A stretch of DNA of 64,000 nucleotides from Bacteroidetes bacterium GWE2_42_24. GTDB lineage: Bacteria; Bacteroidota; Bacteroidia; Bacteroidales; TTA-H9. This document shows, one piece after another, positions 9,366 to 18,800 of the stretch. The stretch spans positions 62,001 through 126,000 of the forward strand of contig MEOA01000063.1 in assembly GCA_001768515.1 (NCBI GenBank), written 5' to 3'. Each line of letters starts with the position of its first letter. Positions within the stretch are counted from its first letter, which is position 1. Position numbers and translations under genes: made by a program. Under the pieces are notes generated by a model. The model was not told where the DNA came from. It searched no databases and saw only the letters and a list, made by a program, of their open reading frames with translations.

Positions 9366-9678
9366 ATGGAACTATCAATTCAAGGTTTAAAGGATAAGGA
9401 TTTCATTATTGATCCTAACGACACTTCAAGAGACCAGATTGCCATTGGTACTTACAGCCTTAAATTATCCTCACAACGGGTAATGCGAAAAAAAGGAAAA
9501 CCCCTATGCTCAGGCAACCAGGATGCTTCGGACTTTCTTCGCGCGGTGTCCTCAGTCAGGTCAGCCAATCGCCCTCGGGATAGGCTCCGCAGGCGAAAAA
9601 ACTTCGAAAGCGACAATAGCCCTGCTTAATTTAGCCTCTAAGGTATTCAAGCAGGGACTTATATTGGCCGATAAGTAA
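9366..9678 (+). pseudogene. Frameshifted small gene, unknown function
   Basis: An ATG at 9366 opens a frame with protein-like composition (MELSIQGLKDKDFIIDP...). At the A7 run at 9488-9494 the sensible reading moves by one base: the new frame, open only from 9484 after a TAA at 9481, reads EKKENPYAQATRMLRTFFA... and SGQPIALGIGSAGEKTSK... and stops at 9676-9678. Joined, it would be a protein of roughly 100 residues. The initial frame alone runs on to 9629 with an arginine-rich tail unlike normal protein. A one-base insertion in the A-run is the simplest explanation; sequencing error or recoding is possible. The family is not recognised. Confidence 0.4.
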
Positions 9679-9827
9679 CATTTTAATGATTAGAAATTAT
9701 TTTTCATCCATCCCCTGATTTTATACGGGTTTGGTATGATATTGGCATAATATGAAGGAGTATGAAAAGAACTTATGCCGCATTTCAGCCGAAAACCAAG
9801 CAAAGATCAACCTTAACCGTACGCTTC

Positions 9828-9872
9828 ATCTACGGTTGATCTACGGTTGATCTACGGTTGATCTACGGTCCA
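9828..9872. repeat. 11-bp tandem repeat, copy A (unit ATCTACGGTTG)
   Basis: Three exact ATCTACGGTTG units followed by a fourth that ends GGTCCA. Just upstream is TAACCGTACG (9814-9823), whose AACCGTA can pair with any TACGGTT in the array, giving alternative hairpins. The same 45-base run recurs at 37549-37593. The unit is not a multiple of three and contains TGA in each frame over 33 bases, so it is not coding. Confidence 0.9.
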
Positions 9873-9986
9873 TCTTAAAAAATGGCACATTTTATCAGCC
9901 TTACAAAAGCTGGAATGCACTACATACAGCTTTCCAAATATTCTCTGATATTGATTGGGATTTAAGAGTCGGGGACGATATAATTA

Positions 9987-10018
9987 TTGTAGAGACACAG
10001 CATGCCTTGTCTCTACAA
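9987..10018. repeat. REP-like palindrome
   Basis: TTGTAGAGACA at 9987-9997 and its perfect complement TGTCTCTACAA at 10008-10018 enclose a 10-base loop. It has no T-run and no upstream gene end, so a terminator role is doubtful; it looks like a mobile palindromic unit of the GTAGAGAC type. Confidence 0.6.
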
Positions 10019-10126
10019 ACTAAAATGATTACCTGTTAAAAAATCGCTGCTATGAATCGGGACGATTGAATCATGTTGATTGAGCTACAATTAACGAAAC
10101 AGGAAATCCTGAAATCTCTAATTTCC

Positions 10127-10157
10127 TTGCCAGCCACGGCAATTTCCCTTACCTTTG
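10127..10157 (+). promoter_or_regulatory. Candidate Bacteroidota promoter of purL
   Basis: TTG at 10127-10129 and TACCTTTG at 10150-10157, 20 nt apart, fit the Bacteroidota -33/-7 pattern. Transcription would begin near 10164, leaving a leader of about 47 nt before the purL ATG at 10211. Confidence 0.6.
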
Positions 10158-10210
10158 CTGTGTTAAACCGTTCTTCGATAAGCTATTAATTCACAATAAA
10201 TTATCATTAT

Positions 10211-13200
10211 ATGCTTTTGTTCTTTCAAGGTACTTCAGGCGTAATTTATGTTGTTGAGACACGCCGGACCCCCGAAACAACCGACCGCGAAAAGCTTGTC
10301 TGGTTGTTTGGTAATGCCCAATGGCTCGATGTAGAAACCATCGACCGTCCATTTATCGGTCCACGCCGTGAGATGATTACTCCCTGGAGCACCAATGCCG
10401 TCGAGATAACACAGAATACAGGCATTGAAGGAATCATCCGGATCGAAGAATTTTTCCCGACAGATACCGATAAACCGTCATTTGATCCGATGTTGCAGGC
10501 GCGCTACCCGCTACTCGATCAGCAAACATTTCATATTGAGCATCAGCCTGAGCCTATTCGGAGCATCACTGATATTGCCGCCTATAATCAACAGGAGGGG
10601 CTGGCACTCAGTCCTGATGAAGTGGCTTACCTTGAAGAGGTTGCCATACGGATAGACCGCCCTCTTACAGACAGCGAAGTATTTGGTTTCTCGCAGGTCA
10701 ACTCAGAACATTGTCGTCACAAAATTTTTAATGGTACGTTTATTATCGACGGCAAGGAGATGCCCGATACCCTCTTTTCACTGATTAAGCGTACTTCAAA
10801 GGTCAATTCCAATGGCATAATATCAGCCTACAAGGACAATGTGGCGTTTGTAGTCGGGCCACGTATCAACCAGTTCGCCCCTTTAACTCAGGATAAGGCT
10901 GACTTTTTCAGTTTAACGCCTTTTGATTCGGTTCTCTCGCTTAAAGCTGAGACACATAATTTTCCCACGACAGTAGAACCTTTTAATGGTGCCTCTACCG
11001 GAAGCGGTGGAGAGATTCGTGATAGGATGGCAGGTGGAAAGGGCAGTATGCCCCTGGCCGGAACGGCAGTATATATGACTTCTTATCCAAGGACTGAAGC
11101 CGGACGTCCATGGGAAGAAGCGGTTAAGCCGCGAAAATGGCTTTACCAGAGTCCTGAAGATATTCTGATCAAGGCATCCAATGGCGCCAGCGATTTTGGT
11201 AATAAGTTTGGGCAGCCGCTGATTTGCGGGAGTCTTCTCACTTTCGAACATGCCGGCGAAAGCAGTAACTATGGTTTTGACAAGGTGATCATGCTTGCAG
11301 GTGGGATCGGTTATGGAAAACAGTCCGACAGTCTGAAGGACGATCCTGAATCTGGAGACATTGTAGTGGTGCTGGGCGGTGATAATTACCGGATTGGAAT
11401 GGGTGGTGGAGCTGTATCGTCTGTTGCAACAGGAGAATTTGGACATGCCATAGAACTCAACGCAGTTCAGCGAGCCAATCCTGAAATGCAGAAGCGGGTT
11501 TACAATGCCATCCGCGCGATGGCAGAATTGGAAAAGAATCCGATCGTGAGTGTTCATGACCATGGAGCAGGCGGCCATCTCAATTCCTTGTCTGAATTGG
11601 TTGAGGTCACGGGAGGAGAAATAGAAATCAACAAACTCCCTGTTGGTGATCCCACTCTTTCAGCGCGGGAGATTATTGGGAATGAGTCGCAGGAGCGGAT
11701 GGGACTGGTAATCCGGAAAGAAGATGTGAAAATGATGGAGAAGGTGGCGATTCGTGAAAGAGCACCTTTCTATGCCGTGGGACACACCACCGGCGATCAT
11801 CAGTTTACCTTCGTGGATAAACGCACAGGTGAAAAACCCATTGACCTTCAGATGGCCGATATGTTTGGTAAACCACCCAGAACATTTATGCGCGATAAAG
11901 CGGTTACCACTACCTTTGAAAGCCTGCAATGGGATGTTATGCGTGTTCAGGAATACACCGAACAGGTTTTGCAACTGGAATCAGTTGCATGTAAAGACTG
12001 GCTTACCAACAAAGTTGACAGGTCGGTTTCAGGCCGGGTGGCATTACAACAATGTGCTGGCCCTATTCAATTGCCGCTCAATAATCTGGGAATCATGGCG
12101 CTCGATTATTCTGGCCACCATGGAATGGCAACATCCCTAGGGCACGCTCCTGTGGCTTCGCTGGTGGATGAAAAAGCAGGAGCGAGGCTGGCAGTCACCA
12201 AAGCGCTCACCAACATTATATGGACACCCTTAGCCGATGGACTTAAATCGGTTTCATTGAGTGCTAACTGGATGTGGCCATGCCGGAATGCTGGAGAGGA
12301 CGCAAGGTTGTACAATGCAGTGAAGGCCCTGAGCGATTTTGTGACAGACCTTGGAATCAATGTTCCGACAGGAAAGGATTCTTTGTCAATGACCCAGAAA
12401 TACCCGGGGGGGCAGACGGTGATGTCGCCGGGAACAGTTATCATATCAGCCGGGGCCCATACAAATGACTTTACCAAGGTGGTTCGTCCTGTGCTTTGCC
12501 CCGAGACTTCGACCAGCATTATCTATGTTTCATTTGCCCAAGATGGATTCAGGCTCGCAGGTTCTGCGCTTTCACAAGTGCTCAGTTCACCGGGTCAGCA
12601 TGTCCCCGATGCAGCCGGGCCGGAGTACATCAGGAAGGCTTTTGCAGCAATTCAACAGTTGGTTGATGACGAAAACATCCTTGCAGGGCATGATGTTTCT
12701 GCAGGAGGATTAATTACTACAATACTGGAGATGTGTTTTGCGCACGAGCATCAGGGTATGAAAGTCAATCTTGACAGCCTGAAGGAACCCGATCTTGTGA
12801 AGGTTCTTTTCAGCGAGAACCCCGGGCTGGTGATACAGGTAACCGATGGGTTTGCCACGATTGGACAGTTGGAAAAAGCAGGTTTGCGGTGTGCACTTAT
12901 CGGGCAGCCGCTTGCAGGTGACGAAGTTGTGGTTGAGTTGAATGGTGTAGAAACCTGTTTCGATATCCCGACCTTACGCGACCTGTGGTTCAAGTCATCA
13001 TATCTGCTCGAAAGAAGACAATCGGGGCATGAGCATTCATTGAAGCGGTATGGCAATTATCACCAGCAACCGTTGAACTTCAGGTTCCCTGAGTTTTTTA
13101 AAGGAACCTTCTCTTCGATGGGGCTCGATCCTTATCGTACAGTACCCACCGGAATCAAGGCGGCCATCATTCGGGAAAAGGGGGTGAATGGTGATCGTGA

Positions 13201-13903
13201 AATGGCCTGGATGCTGCATCTGGCCGGTTTCGATGTAAAAGATGTTCACATGACCGATCTGATGGGAGGTACCGAAGATCTCAGCGAGTTGAAGTTGATA
13301 GTTTTTGTAGGTGGCTTCAGTAATTCCGATGTGCTTGGTTCAGCGAAAGGATGGGCAGGAGCTTTCAGATATAATGATAAGGCAAGGCAGGCCCTTGAGG
13401 CTTTCTACGCCCGCCCCGGCACCCTAAGTCTGGGTGTCTGTAATGGCTGCCAATTGATGATTGAACTGGGGCTGGTTACCCCTGGCAGGAAGAAAATGCC
13501 GGGGATGCTTCACAATGCATCAGGCAAGTTTGAATCGGCTTTTCTCACCGTTGATATACTTGAAAATCATTCGGTGATGCTAAAGAGTCTGGCCGGTTCA
13601 AGGCTTGGAATTTGGGTAGCACATGGTGAAGGTAAATTCAGTCTTCCTGAACCTGAAGATGCTTATCATATCCCTGCCAAATATGGTTATGATGAATATC
13701 CGGCCAACCCCAATGGCTCTGATTACAGCACCGCTGCCCTGTGCAGTGCCGATGGCCGTCATCTGGCCATCATGCCCCATCTCGAAAGAGCGTTCTATCC
13801 ATGGCACTGGGCATGGTATCCGAAAGACCGCCGTAAGGATGAGGTATCGCCCTGGATGGAAGCCTTTGTGAATGCAAGGGAATGGATTAAGTTGCAACAT
13901 TAA
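10211..13903 (+). CDS. purL: Phosphoribosylformylglycinamidine synthase (large, single-chain)
   Basis: 1230 residues, the fused PurL/PurQ type. It has the N-terminal PurS-like domain, the linker with FSQVNSEHCRHKIF, AIR-synthase-type ATP and substrate sites (LKAETHNFPT, STGSGGEIRDR, VSVHDHGAGGHLNSL) and a second AIRS half (GKDSLSM, HDVSAGGL). The C-terminal class-I glutamine amidotransferase has its nucleophile in SLGVCNGCQLM and the partner His/Glu near MPHLERAF. It converts FGAR, glutamine and ATP to FGAM in de novo purine synthesis. A purine nucleoside phosphorylase follows after 40 nt, so synthesis and salvage are adjacent. Confidence 0.98.
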   Translation: MLLFFQGTSGVIYVVETRRTPETTDREKLVWLFGNAQWLDVETIDRPFIGPRREMITPWSTNAVEITQNTGIEGIIRIEEFFPTDTDKPSFDPMLQARYPLLDQQTFHIEHQPEPIRSITDIAAYNQQEGLALSPDEVAYLEEVAIRIDRPLTDSEVFGFSQVNSEHCRHKIFNGTFIIDGKEMPDTLFSLIKRTSKVNSNGIISAYKDNVAFVVGPRINQFAPLTQDKADFFSLTPFDSVLSLKAETHNFPTTVEPFNGASTGSGGEIRDRMAGGKGSMPLAGTAVYMTSYPRTEAGRPWEEAVKPRKWLYQSPEDILIKASNGASDFGNKFGQPLICGSLLTFEHAGESSNYGFDKVIMLAGGIGYGKQSDSLKDDPESGDIVVVLGGDNYRIGMGGGAVSSVATGEFGHAIELNAVQRANPEMQKRVYNAIRAMAELEKNPIVSVHDHGAGGHLNSLSELVEVTGGEIEINKLPVGDPTLSAREIIGNESQERMGLVIRKEDVKMMEKVAIRERAPFYAVGHTTGDHQFTFVDKRTGEKPIDLQMADMFGKPPRTFMRDKAVTTTFESLQWDVMRVQEYTEQVLQLESVACKDWLTNKVDRSVSGRVALQQCAGPIQLPLNNLGIMALDYSGHHGMATSLGHAPVASLVDEKAGARLAVTKALTNIIWTPLADGLKSVSLSANWMWPCRNAGEDARLYNAVKALSDFVTDLGINVPTGKDSLSMTQKYPGGQTVMSPGTVIISAGAHTNDFTKVVRPVLCPETSTSIIYVSFAQDGFRLAGSALSQVLSSPGQHVPDAAGPEYIRKAFAAIQQLVDDENILAGHDVSAGGLITTILEMCFAHEHQGMKVNLDSLKEPDLVKVLFSENPGLVIQVTDGFATIGQLEKAGLRCALIGQPLAGDEVVVELNGVETCFDIPTLRDLWFKSSYLLERRQSGHEHSLKRYGNYHQQPLNFRFPEFFKGTFSSMGLDPYRTVPTGIKAAIIREKGVNGDREMAWMLHLAGFDVKDVHMTDLMGGTEDLSELKLIVFVGGFSNSDVLGSAKGWAGAFRYNDKARQALEAFYARPGTLSLGVCNGCQLMIELGLVTPGRKKMPGMLHNASGKFESAFLTVDILENHSVMLKSLAGSRLGIWVAHGEGKFSLPEPEDAYHIPAKYGYDEYPANPNGSDYSTAALCSADGRHLAIMPHLERAFYPWHWAWYPKDRRKDEVSPWMEAFVNAREWIKLQH

Positions 13904-13943
13904 TTGGTTTTCTTAAATTTACACGGTAAAACTTATACAAACT

Positions 13944-14654
13944 ATGGGAATACATATTCAGGCCGACCAGGGCCAGATTGCTGAAACAGTTTTGTTGCCG
14001 GGTGATCCTCAACGTGCCAAATATCTGGCGGATAACTACCTTGATGATGCAGTGTGTTATAATAACATCCGCGGAATGCTGGGTTATACCGGTTATTATA
14101 AAGGTCAACGGGTTTCGGTGCAGGGGACCGGGATGGGTATCCCTTCGATTGCCATTTATGTCACCGAGTTGATGGATTTTTATGGATGCAAAAACCTGAT
14201 ACGCATTGGAACCTGTGGCGCTATACAGCCTTATCTGAAATTACGCGACGTAATTCTGGCCATCACAGCCAGCACTGATTCCAATTTTAATCGTGTACTT
14301 TTTAAGAATCTGGAATATGCCCCGCCGGCTAATTATCATCTGTTGAGTAAAGCGTATGAAGCATCAGAGAATTTGGGACTTAATACTTATGTTGGGCCTG
14401 TATTCACCACCGATGCCTTCTTTGTAGATGACCTGATGGGTGAATATGCCATTTGGCAGAAATATGGTATTCTGGCAGTAGAGATGGAGACTACCGCCCT
14501 GTATTCCATTGCTGCAAAATTTGGTCGTAGGGCACTGTCGCTGCTTACAGTAAGTGATCAATTGATAACTGAAGAGCGATGCACCGCCGAAGAACGCCTT
14601 ACCTCCTTCACTAATATGATGGAGATCGCACTCGCGGCAGTTAAAGTACTCTAA
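13944..14654 (+). CDS. deoD: Purine nucleoside phosphorylase, DeoD type
   Basis: 236 residues, the usual size of hexameric DeoD enzymes. Motifs include the N-terminal [14 protein letters not shown] phosphate-binding segment, GTGMGIPS, the RIGTCGAI ribose/phosphate loop, and [26 protein letters not shown], which holds the nucleoside-binding Met-Glu and the catalytic Asp. It phosphorolyses purine (deoxy)ribonucleosides to base and sugar 1-phosphate. It is 40 nt downstream of purL on the same strand, probably co-transcribed. Confidence 0.97.
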   Translation: MGIHIQADQGQIAETVLLPGDPQRAKYLADNYLDDAVCYNNIRGMLGYTGYYKGQRVSVQGTGMGIPSIAIYVTELMDFYGCKNLIRIGTCGAIQPYLKLRDVILAITASTDSNFNRVLFKNLEYAPPANYHLLSKAYEASENLGLNTYVGPVFTTDAFFVDDLMGEYAIWQKYGILAVEMETTALYSIAAKFGRRALSLLTVSDQLITEERCTAEERLTSFTNMMEIALAAVKVL

Positions 14655-15047
14655 ACGTTTTCTGGTTCAGCATCAGGGATAGCCTCTGTTAATCGTAAAA
14701 CGAATAATTAGTAACGATTCTCAGGGATTGTATCTTCTAAAGGTGTTAATCATGGATTGAATATTTCAAATTGTCTCTTGAAATCGTATTTTGGGTTCTC
14801 GAAAGCATTTCTGCCAGTTTGGTAAGTTCTCTTTGGTAGACTTAAATTTCAGTGTTTCTTTGCCCATAGACATGCAAATGCTACGGAGACCATGTCGTTG
14901 AGCTGCTAAGCCAGTTAATTGTATAGAAGGGTTGACTTAGGATTCAATGACAGATACTGACGTTTTTTCCCAGCTTCGGGAAACCTGTTTGATTCTGGTC
15001 AGATCAAATTATGAATCAAGAATTATTGAATTTCTGATTATCGTAGC
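14655..15047. other. Intergenic between convergent genes, nothing recognised
   Basis: About 390 bases between the 3' ends of deoD (plus) and the DUF4269 gene (minus). No coding sequence, strong hairpin or repeat was recognised. Composition is moderately AT-rich. Confidence 0.5.
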
Positions 15048-15554
15048 CTAAATTTCCGCAATCATTTGCTTCAATGAATGGTCTGGCTCATTAAACATAG
15101 CAAGCAAATCCTCGTAAGGATCTCCTGTAAGGTGTAAGGCATGGGCAAAAGCTTGTTCAGTCTTCATTCCTCTGTCTCTGAACGACATCACTAAATTTCT
15201 GAAATTAACGCCTCCAAGTGTCAAAAGGCGGTGCTCTACTTGCAGGTGCTGCCAGGCATATTGCTGGTGAATGGGTGTTGTCTGGCCAAATACTTCAACC
15301 GGAATACTTTCCGTAACAAACCGGCAGACAACACAATTTTCGCCCCTGATGCTTTTGGTGTTCAGATAGAATCCGTGATAACCAGCGAAAAGGGTTTCCA
15401 GTTGTCCGATGAAGGAGGATTGGTTTGTAAATGTGCAAATGATATCGATATCACTCCCTTTCACGTTGACCGCGATAGGAAAACTACCTACCTGAACTGC
15501 CCCAAACGATGCCAATTTTGCGCATATTAATGATGCAACATCTGATTCATTCAC
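15048..15554 (-). CDS. DUF4269 protein, nucleotidyltransferase-like
   Basis: 168 residues from a GTG at 15554. The frame stays open a few codons further with no ATG, so the exact start is uncertain. Residues 19-40 read VQVGSFPIAVNVKGSDIDIIC: a GS...SDID arrangement like the metal-binding motif of nucleotidyltransferase-fold proteins, which DUF4269 shares. The C-terminal half is helical (RDRGMKTEQAFAHALHLTGDPYEDLLAM), typical of the family. Substrate and role are unknown. The gene is isolated, with a candidate small RNA on the same strand upstream. Confidence 0.8.
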   Translation of the reverse strand: MNESDVASLICAKLASFGAVQVGSFPIAVNVKGSDIDIICTFTNQSSFIGQLETLFAGYHGFYLNTKSIRGENCVVCRFVTESIPVEVFGQTTPIHQQYAWQHLQVEHRLLTLGGVNFRNLVMSFRDRGMKTEQAFAHALHLTGDPYEDLLAMFNEPDHSLKQMIAEI

Positions 15555-15579
15555 AATGCGTTGTTTTAATGTTTATTGA

Positions 15580-15680
15580 ATAAAAAAGAAGAACGGGGCT
15601 TCCCAGCCCCGTCTCTCCAAACTTTAACCAAAAACAATTTACAAACCAATGAAAACAAAATCTAAGATTCCGTTTAAATT
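15580..15680 (-). ncRNA. Candidate minus-strand small RNA of about 100 nt
   Basis: On the minus strand a promoter-like TACTTTG (15687-15693, in the context ATTACTTTGCAC) is followed after about 70 nt by a perfect 8-bp GC-rich hairpin (15593-15612) and a U-rich tract (15582-15592). No open frame of note lies between. The plus strand offers an alternative reading: an A-rich leader and an 11-codon ORF at 15649-15684. The promoter has one spacer base where the consensus has two, so the call is tentative. Confidence 0.4.
15593..15612 (-). terminator. Intrinsic terminator of the candidate small RNA
   Basis: ACGGGGCT (15593-15600), loop TCCC, AGCCCCGT (15605-15612). On the minus strand the stem is followed by TCTTCTTTTTTA. 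There is no T-run on the plus side, so it works best for minus-strand transcription, yet no annotated gene ends there. Confidence 0.6.
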
Positions 15681-15686
15681 GTAGTG

Positions 15687-15693
15687 CAAAGTA
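15687..15693 (-). promoter_or_regulatory. Candidate promoter of the minus-strand small RNA
   Basis: The minus strand reads TACTTTG, within ATTACTTTGCAC. This is one base short of TAnnTTTG. Transcription would begin near 15680. Confidence 0.35.
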
Positions 15694-15804
15694 ATAAAAA
15701 AAAAACCGGATGGTTGTCTATTTACTAAAATTTTAGTGATTATTTTTTAATAATTTTAAATACAACTGATTAGCTGTAAATTGTTTTTAAAAATTGTTGA
15801 GAAG

Positions 15805-15838
15805 TTTGGTGTAATTTACAATTCTAATCCTACATTTG
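15805..15838 (+). promoter_or_regulatory. Candidate promoter of the 1712-residue T9SS protein
   Basis: TTTG at 15805-15808 and TACATTTG at 15831-15838, 22 nt apart. The ATG is at 15843, only four bases after the -7 box, so the transcript would start at or next to the start codon. Confidence 0.45.
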
Positions 15839-15842
15839 TAAC

Positions 15843-18800
15843 ATGATACGGGCGAGGAAATATATAGGCTGGTTCTTGCTGGTGATTTGTATACCACTCT
15901 TTGTGCCGGCACAGTCAGTCACTAATTCTTTTGGCTTCATAGAAAATAAGGGTCAATGGCCTTCGGCGGTACTCTACAGCATAGCACCATCGCCCAACGT
16001 TACAGTATTTGTTGAACGCGATGGTATCAGGTTTAATATTGTTAATGCTGGAGACATGCTGCATAGTATGGCTCATCATCATTCCGGAGGGGAAGAAGAG
16101 TCAGATGTATCAGCTATCAGAGGTCATGCTTATAAAATGTATTTTGTTGGCGGTTCGTTAGGCCCTGATATTGAAACCAGTGAGCCTTCTTCAGATTATC
16201 TGAACTATATTATTGGAAATGATGCGACCAGATGGGTGTCGATGGTGAGGAAGTATAAATGGGTTACGTTGAAAAATGTTTATCAGGGTGTTGATCTTTT
16301 TATTGGACAGCAGAACAATAACCTTAAGCTTGAATGGCGCATTTATCCGGGGGGGAGTGCCAGTAGTATTTCCATCAGGTATGATGGAACCGAAGGCGTT
16401 GAAATCACAGAGGGACGATTGAGTATTCATACTAGTGTGGGTGAAGTGAGTGAAGGATATCCCAAATCATGGGCCATCAGCAATGGCATTAAGGTCCCTG
16501 TATCTGGTGATTATGTGAAGAATGGGAAAAATATTGGCTTCGGGCTTCAGTCGGTTCCTGACGCATTTGATACACTTGTGATTGATCCTGAACTTGTGTT
16601 TAGTACTTATAGTGGCTCAACAGCTGACAACTGGGGATTCACGGCAACATATGATTATCAGGGAAATGTTTATTCCGGAGGGATTGTTTTCGGTGCAGGG
16701 TATCCTGTCACTGTAGGTGCCTGGCAGCAAACCTATGCCGGAGGGTGGGATGTGGCCATTATTAAATATGACAGCACAGGAACAATCAGGCGTTGGGCTA
16801 CTTATCTGGGAGGTGATCAGGCTGATCTTCCACATAGTATCATATGCGACGAGGGAGGTAACCTTTATGTTTTCGGAACTACAGGATCAGCCGGGTTTCC
16901 TGCTACGCCCGGGGCTTATGACTTAACCTTTAATGGTGGCACATCTCTGGCTTACGATCAGTCGCTTTATTACCCGCAGGGATCAGATGTCTTTGTCTCA
17001 AAGCTATCGTCTGATGGCAGCCAGTTGCTTGCAAGTACATTTATCGGTGGAACAGGAAACGACGGGCTGAATTACAGAAGCCGATACAATTTAGTGGTTA
17101 ATACCGGCAATGATACCCTGTATTGCAACTATGGTGACGGCGCGAGAGGAGAGATTGCCATTGATGCCCAGAATTACATCTACATTGGGAGCTGTACATT
17201 TTCGACCGATTACCCGATTACCAGTGGTGCATTTCAGCCAACCAACAGAGGTAAACAAGAGGGTGTGGTGACCAAATTGTCATCTACACTCGGCACGTTG
17301 GTGTGGAGTTCCTATGTTGGCGGATCGGGTGACGATGCTGTCTATTCTATTGATGTAACCTCAACAGGGAATGTACTTGCGGCAGGTGGAACAACAAGCA
17401 CCAATCTGCTTACAACGCCAGGTGTCCCAAAACCACAGTTTCAGGGTGGAACGGCTGATGGTTTTCTGCTGAAAATATCGCCCAATGGCAATGCAATCGA
17501 TGCCCTTACCTATTTTGGCTCTAATCAGTACGATCAGGCTTACTTTGTCAGGACTGACAGGTTTAACAATGCATATATATATGGACAGACTAAAGCAACC
17601 GGAACGACACTGGTAAGCAATGCCGCGTATTACAATACCAATAGCGGACAGTTTATTGCCAAGTACAATTCTTCTTTGAGTGTAATGCTTTGGAGCTCTG
17701 TATTTGGAAGCGGAAGAACCGGTCCCGAAATATCTCCAACAGCCTTCTCAGTTGATGTTTGTAACCGCATTTATGTTAGCGGGTGGGGTCGTTACTGGGG
17801 TGGTAATGGTGTATGGGGAACTTTGTTTGGAACTAAGGGTTTTCCGATAACAACTGATGCATGGCAGAGCCAATCCGATGGTCAGGACTTTTACATTGGG
17901 GTGTTTGACAGTGATATGAGTGGGCTTGAATATGGGACCTTTTTTGGAGAGTTACACTATTCAGGTTGTAGTGGTAGTGGGCGTGACCATGTGGATGGGG
18001 GCACCAGCAGGTTTGACCGTAATGGTAACATTTATCAGTCGGTTTGTGCAAGTTGCGGCGGATGTCAGCAATTCCCGACTTTTCCCGATCCGGGAGCCTG
18101 GAGCAATACCAACAACTCTTCGAATTGTAATAACGCGGTATTTAAAATTAACTTAATCACTGATTTTGCGTTGGCTTCATTTAATTCGGTTTCTCCCGGA
18201 TGTACTCCATATAGTGTCCAGTTTCAAAATGCAGGTCGTGCATCTTCCTGGCAGTGGAATTTCGATGATCCCGCTTCAGGACCTGCCAATACATCTACAC
18301 AGAAGAATCCACAACATACATTCAGTCAGTCAGGGAATTATAACGTCTGTCTAATTGCCAACTGGCCTATAAGCTGTAACCTCTCAGATACAATGTACAG
18401 GGTGGTAACAGTGCTTTCCGATAGTGTCTACAGTATTGATACAATTACTGTTTGCAATGGTGAGGCTGTTCAAATTGGTATTCAGCCATCACCTGATCCG
18501 TCGATAACCTATAGCTGGACTCCGATAACAGGACTTAGTGATCCGCACGTGAGTAATCCTGTTGCGAAGCCTGTAGTCTCGACCAGCTATCTGCTTGTTA
18601 CCGGAAATGGTATCTGTACCGATTCCATTTATCAGATGGTCATGGTTGAAGATGTATGGCTCAACATTCCCTCTGATACCGTTGTATGCGATACCACCGC
18701 TTTGCTTTCTGCTGTTTTCTCCCCGGGGGCAACATTGGTCTGGAGTAGTTCCCTTGCGTTTAATGATACCCTGAATGAATATCCATATGGTGCATCAATT

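Larger units (their letters stand above)
9679..10126. other. Gene-poor stretch with repeats
   Basis: Contains the 11-bp tandem repeat element (9828-9872) and a palindrome (9987-10018). A short open stretch after the repeat (about 9851-10039, reading SILKNGTFYQPYKSWNALH... and ending KMITC) has protein-like composition but no start codon. It may be a remnant of a decayed gene. No intact gene is supported. Confidence 0.4.

Noticed and set aside
9530..9540. GAAGAAAGTCC on the minus strand, resembling the conserved RNase P RNA segment GAGGAAAGTCC
   Set aside because: The rest of the RNase P core and its 3' partner segment are missing nearby, and the plus strand reads better as a decayed protein gene.
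10913..11578. 221-codon minus-strand frame opposite purL
   Set aside because: Fully inside purL, whose protein sequence is conserved; composition rich in Cys, His and Ile as usual for antisense frames.
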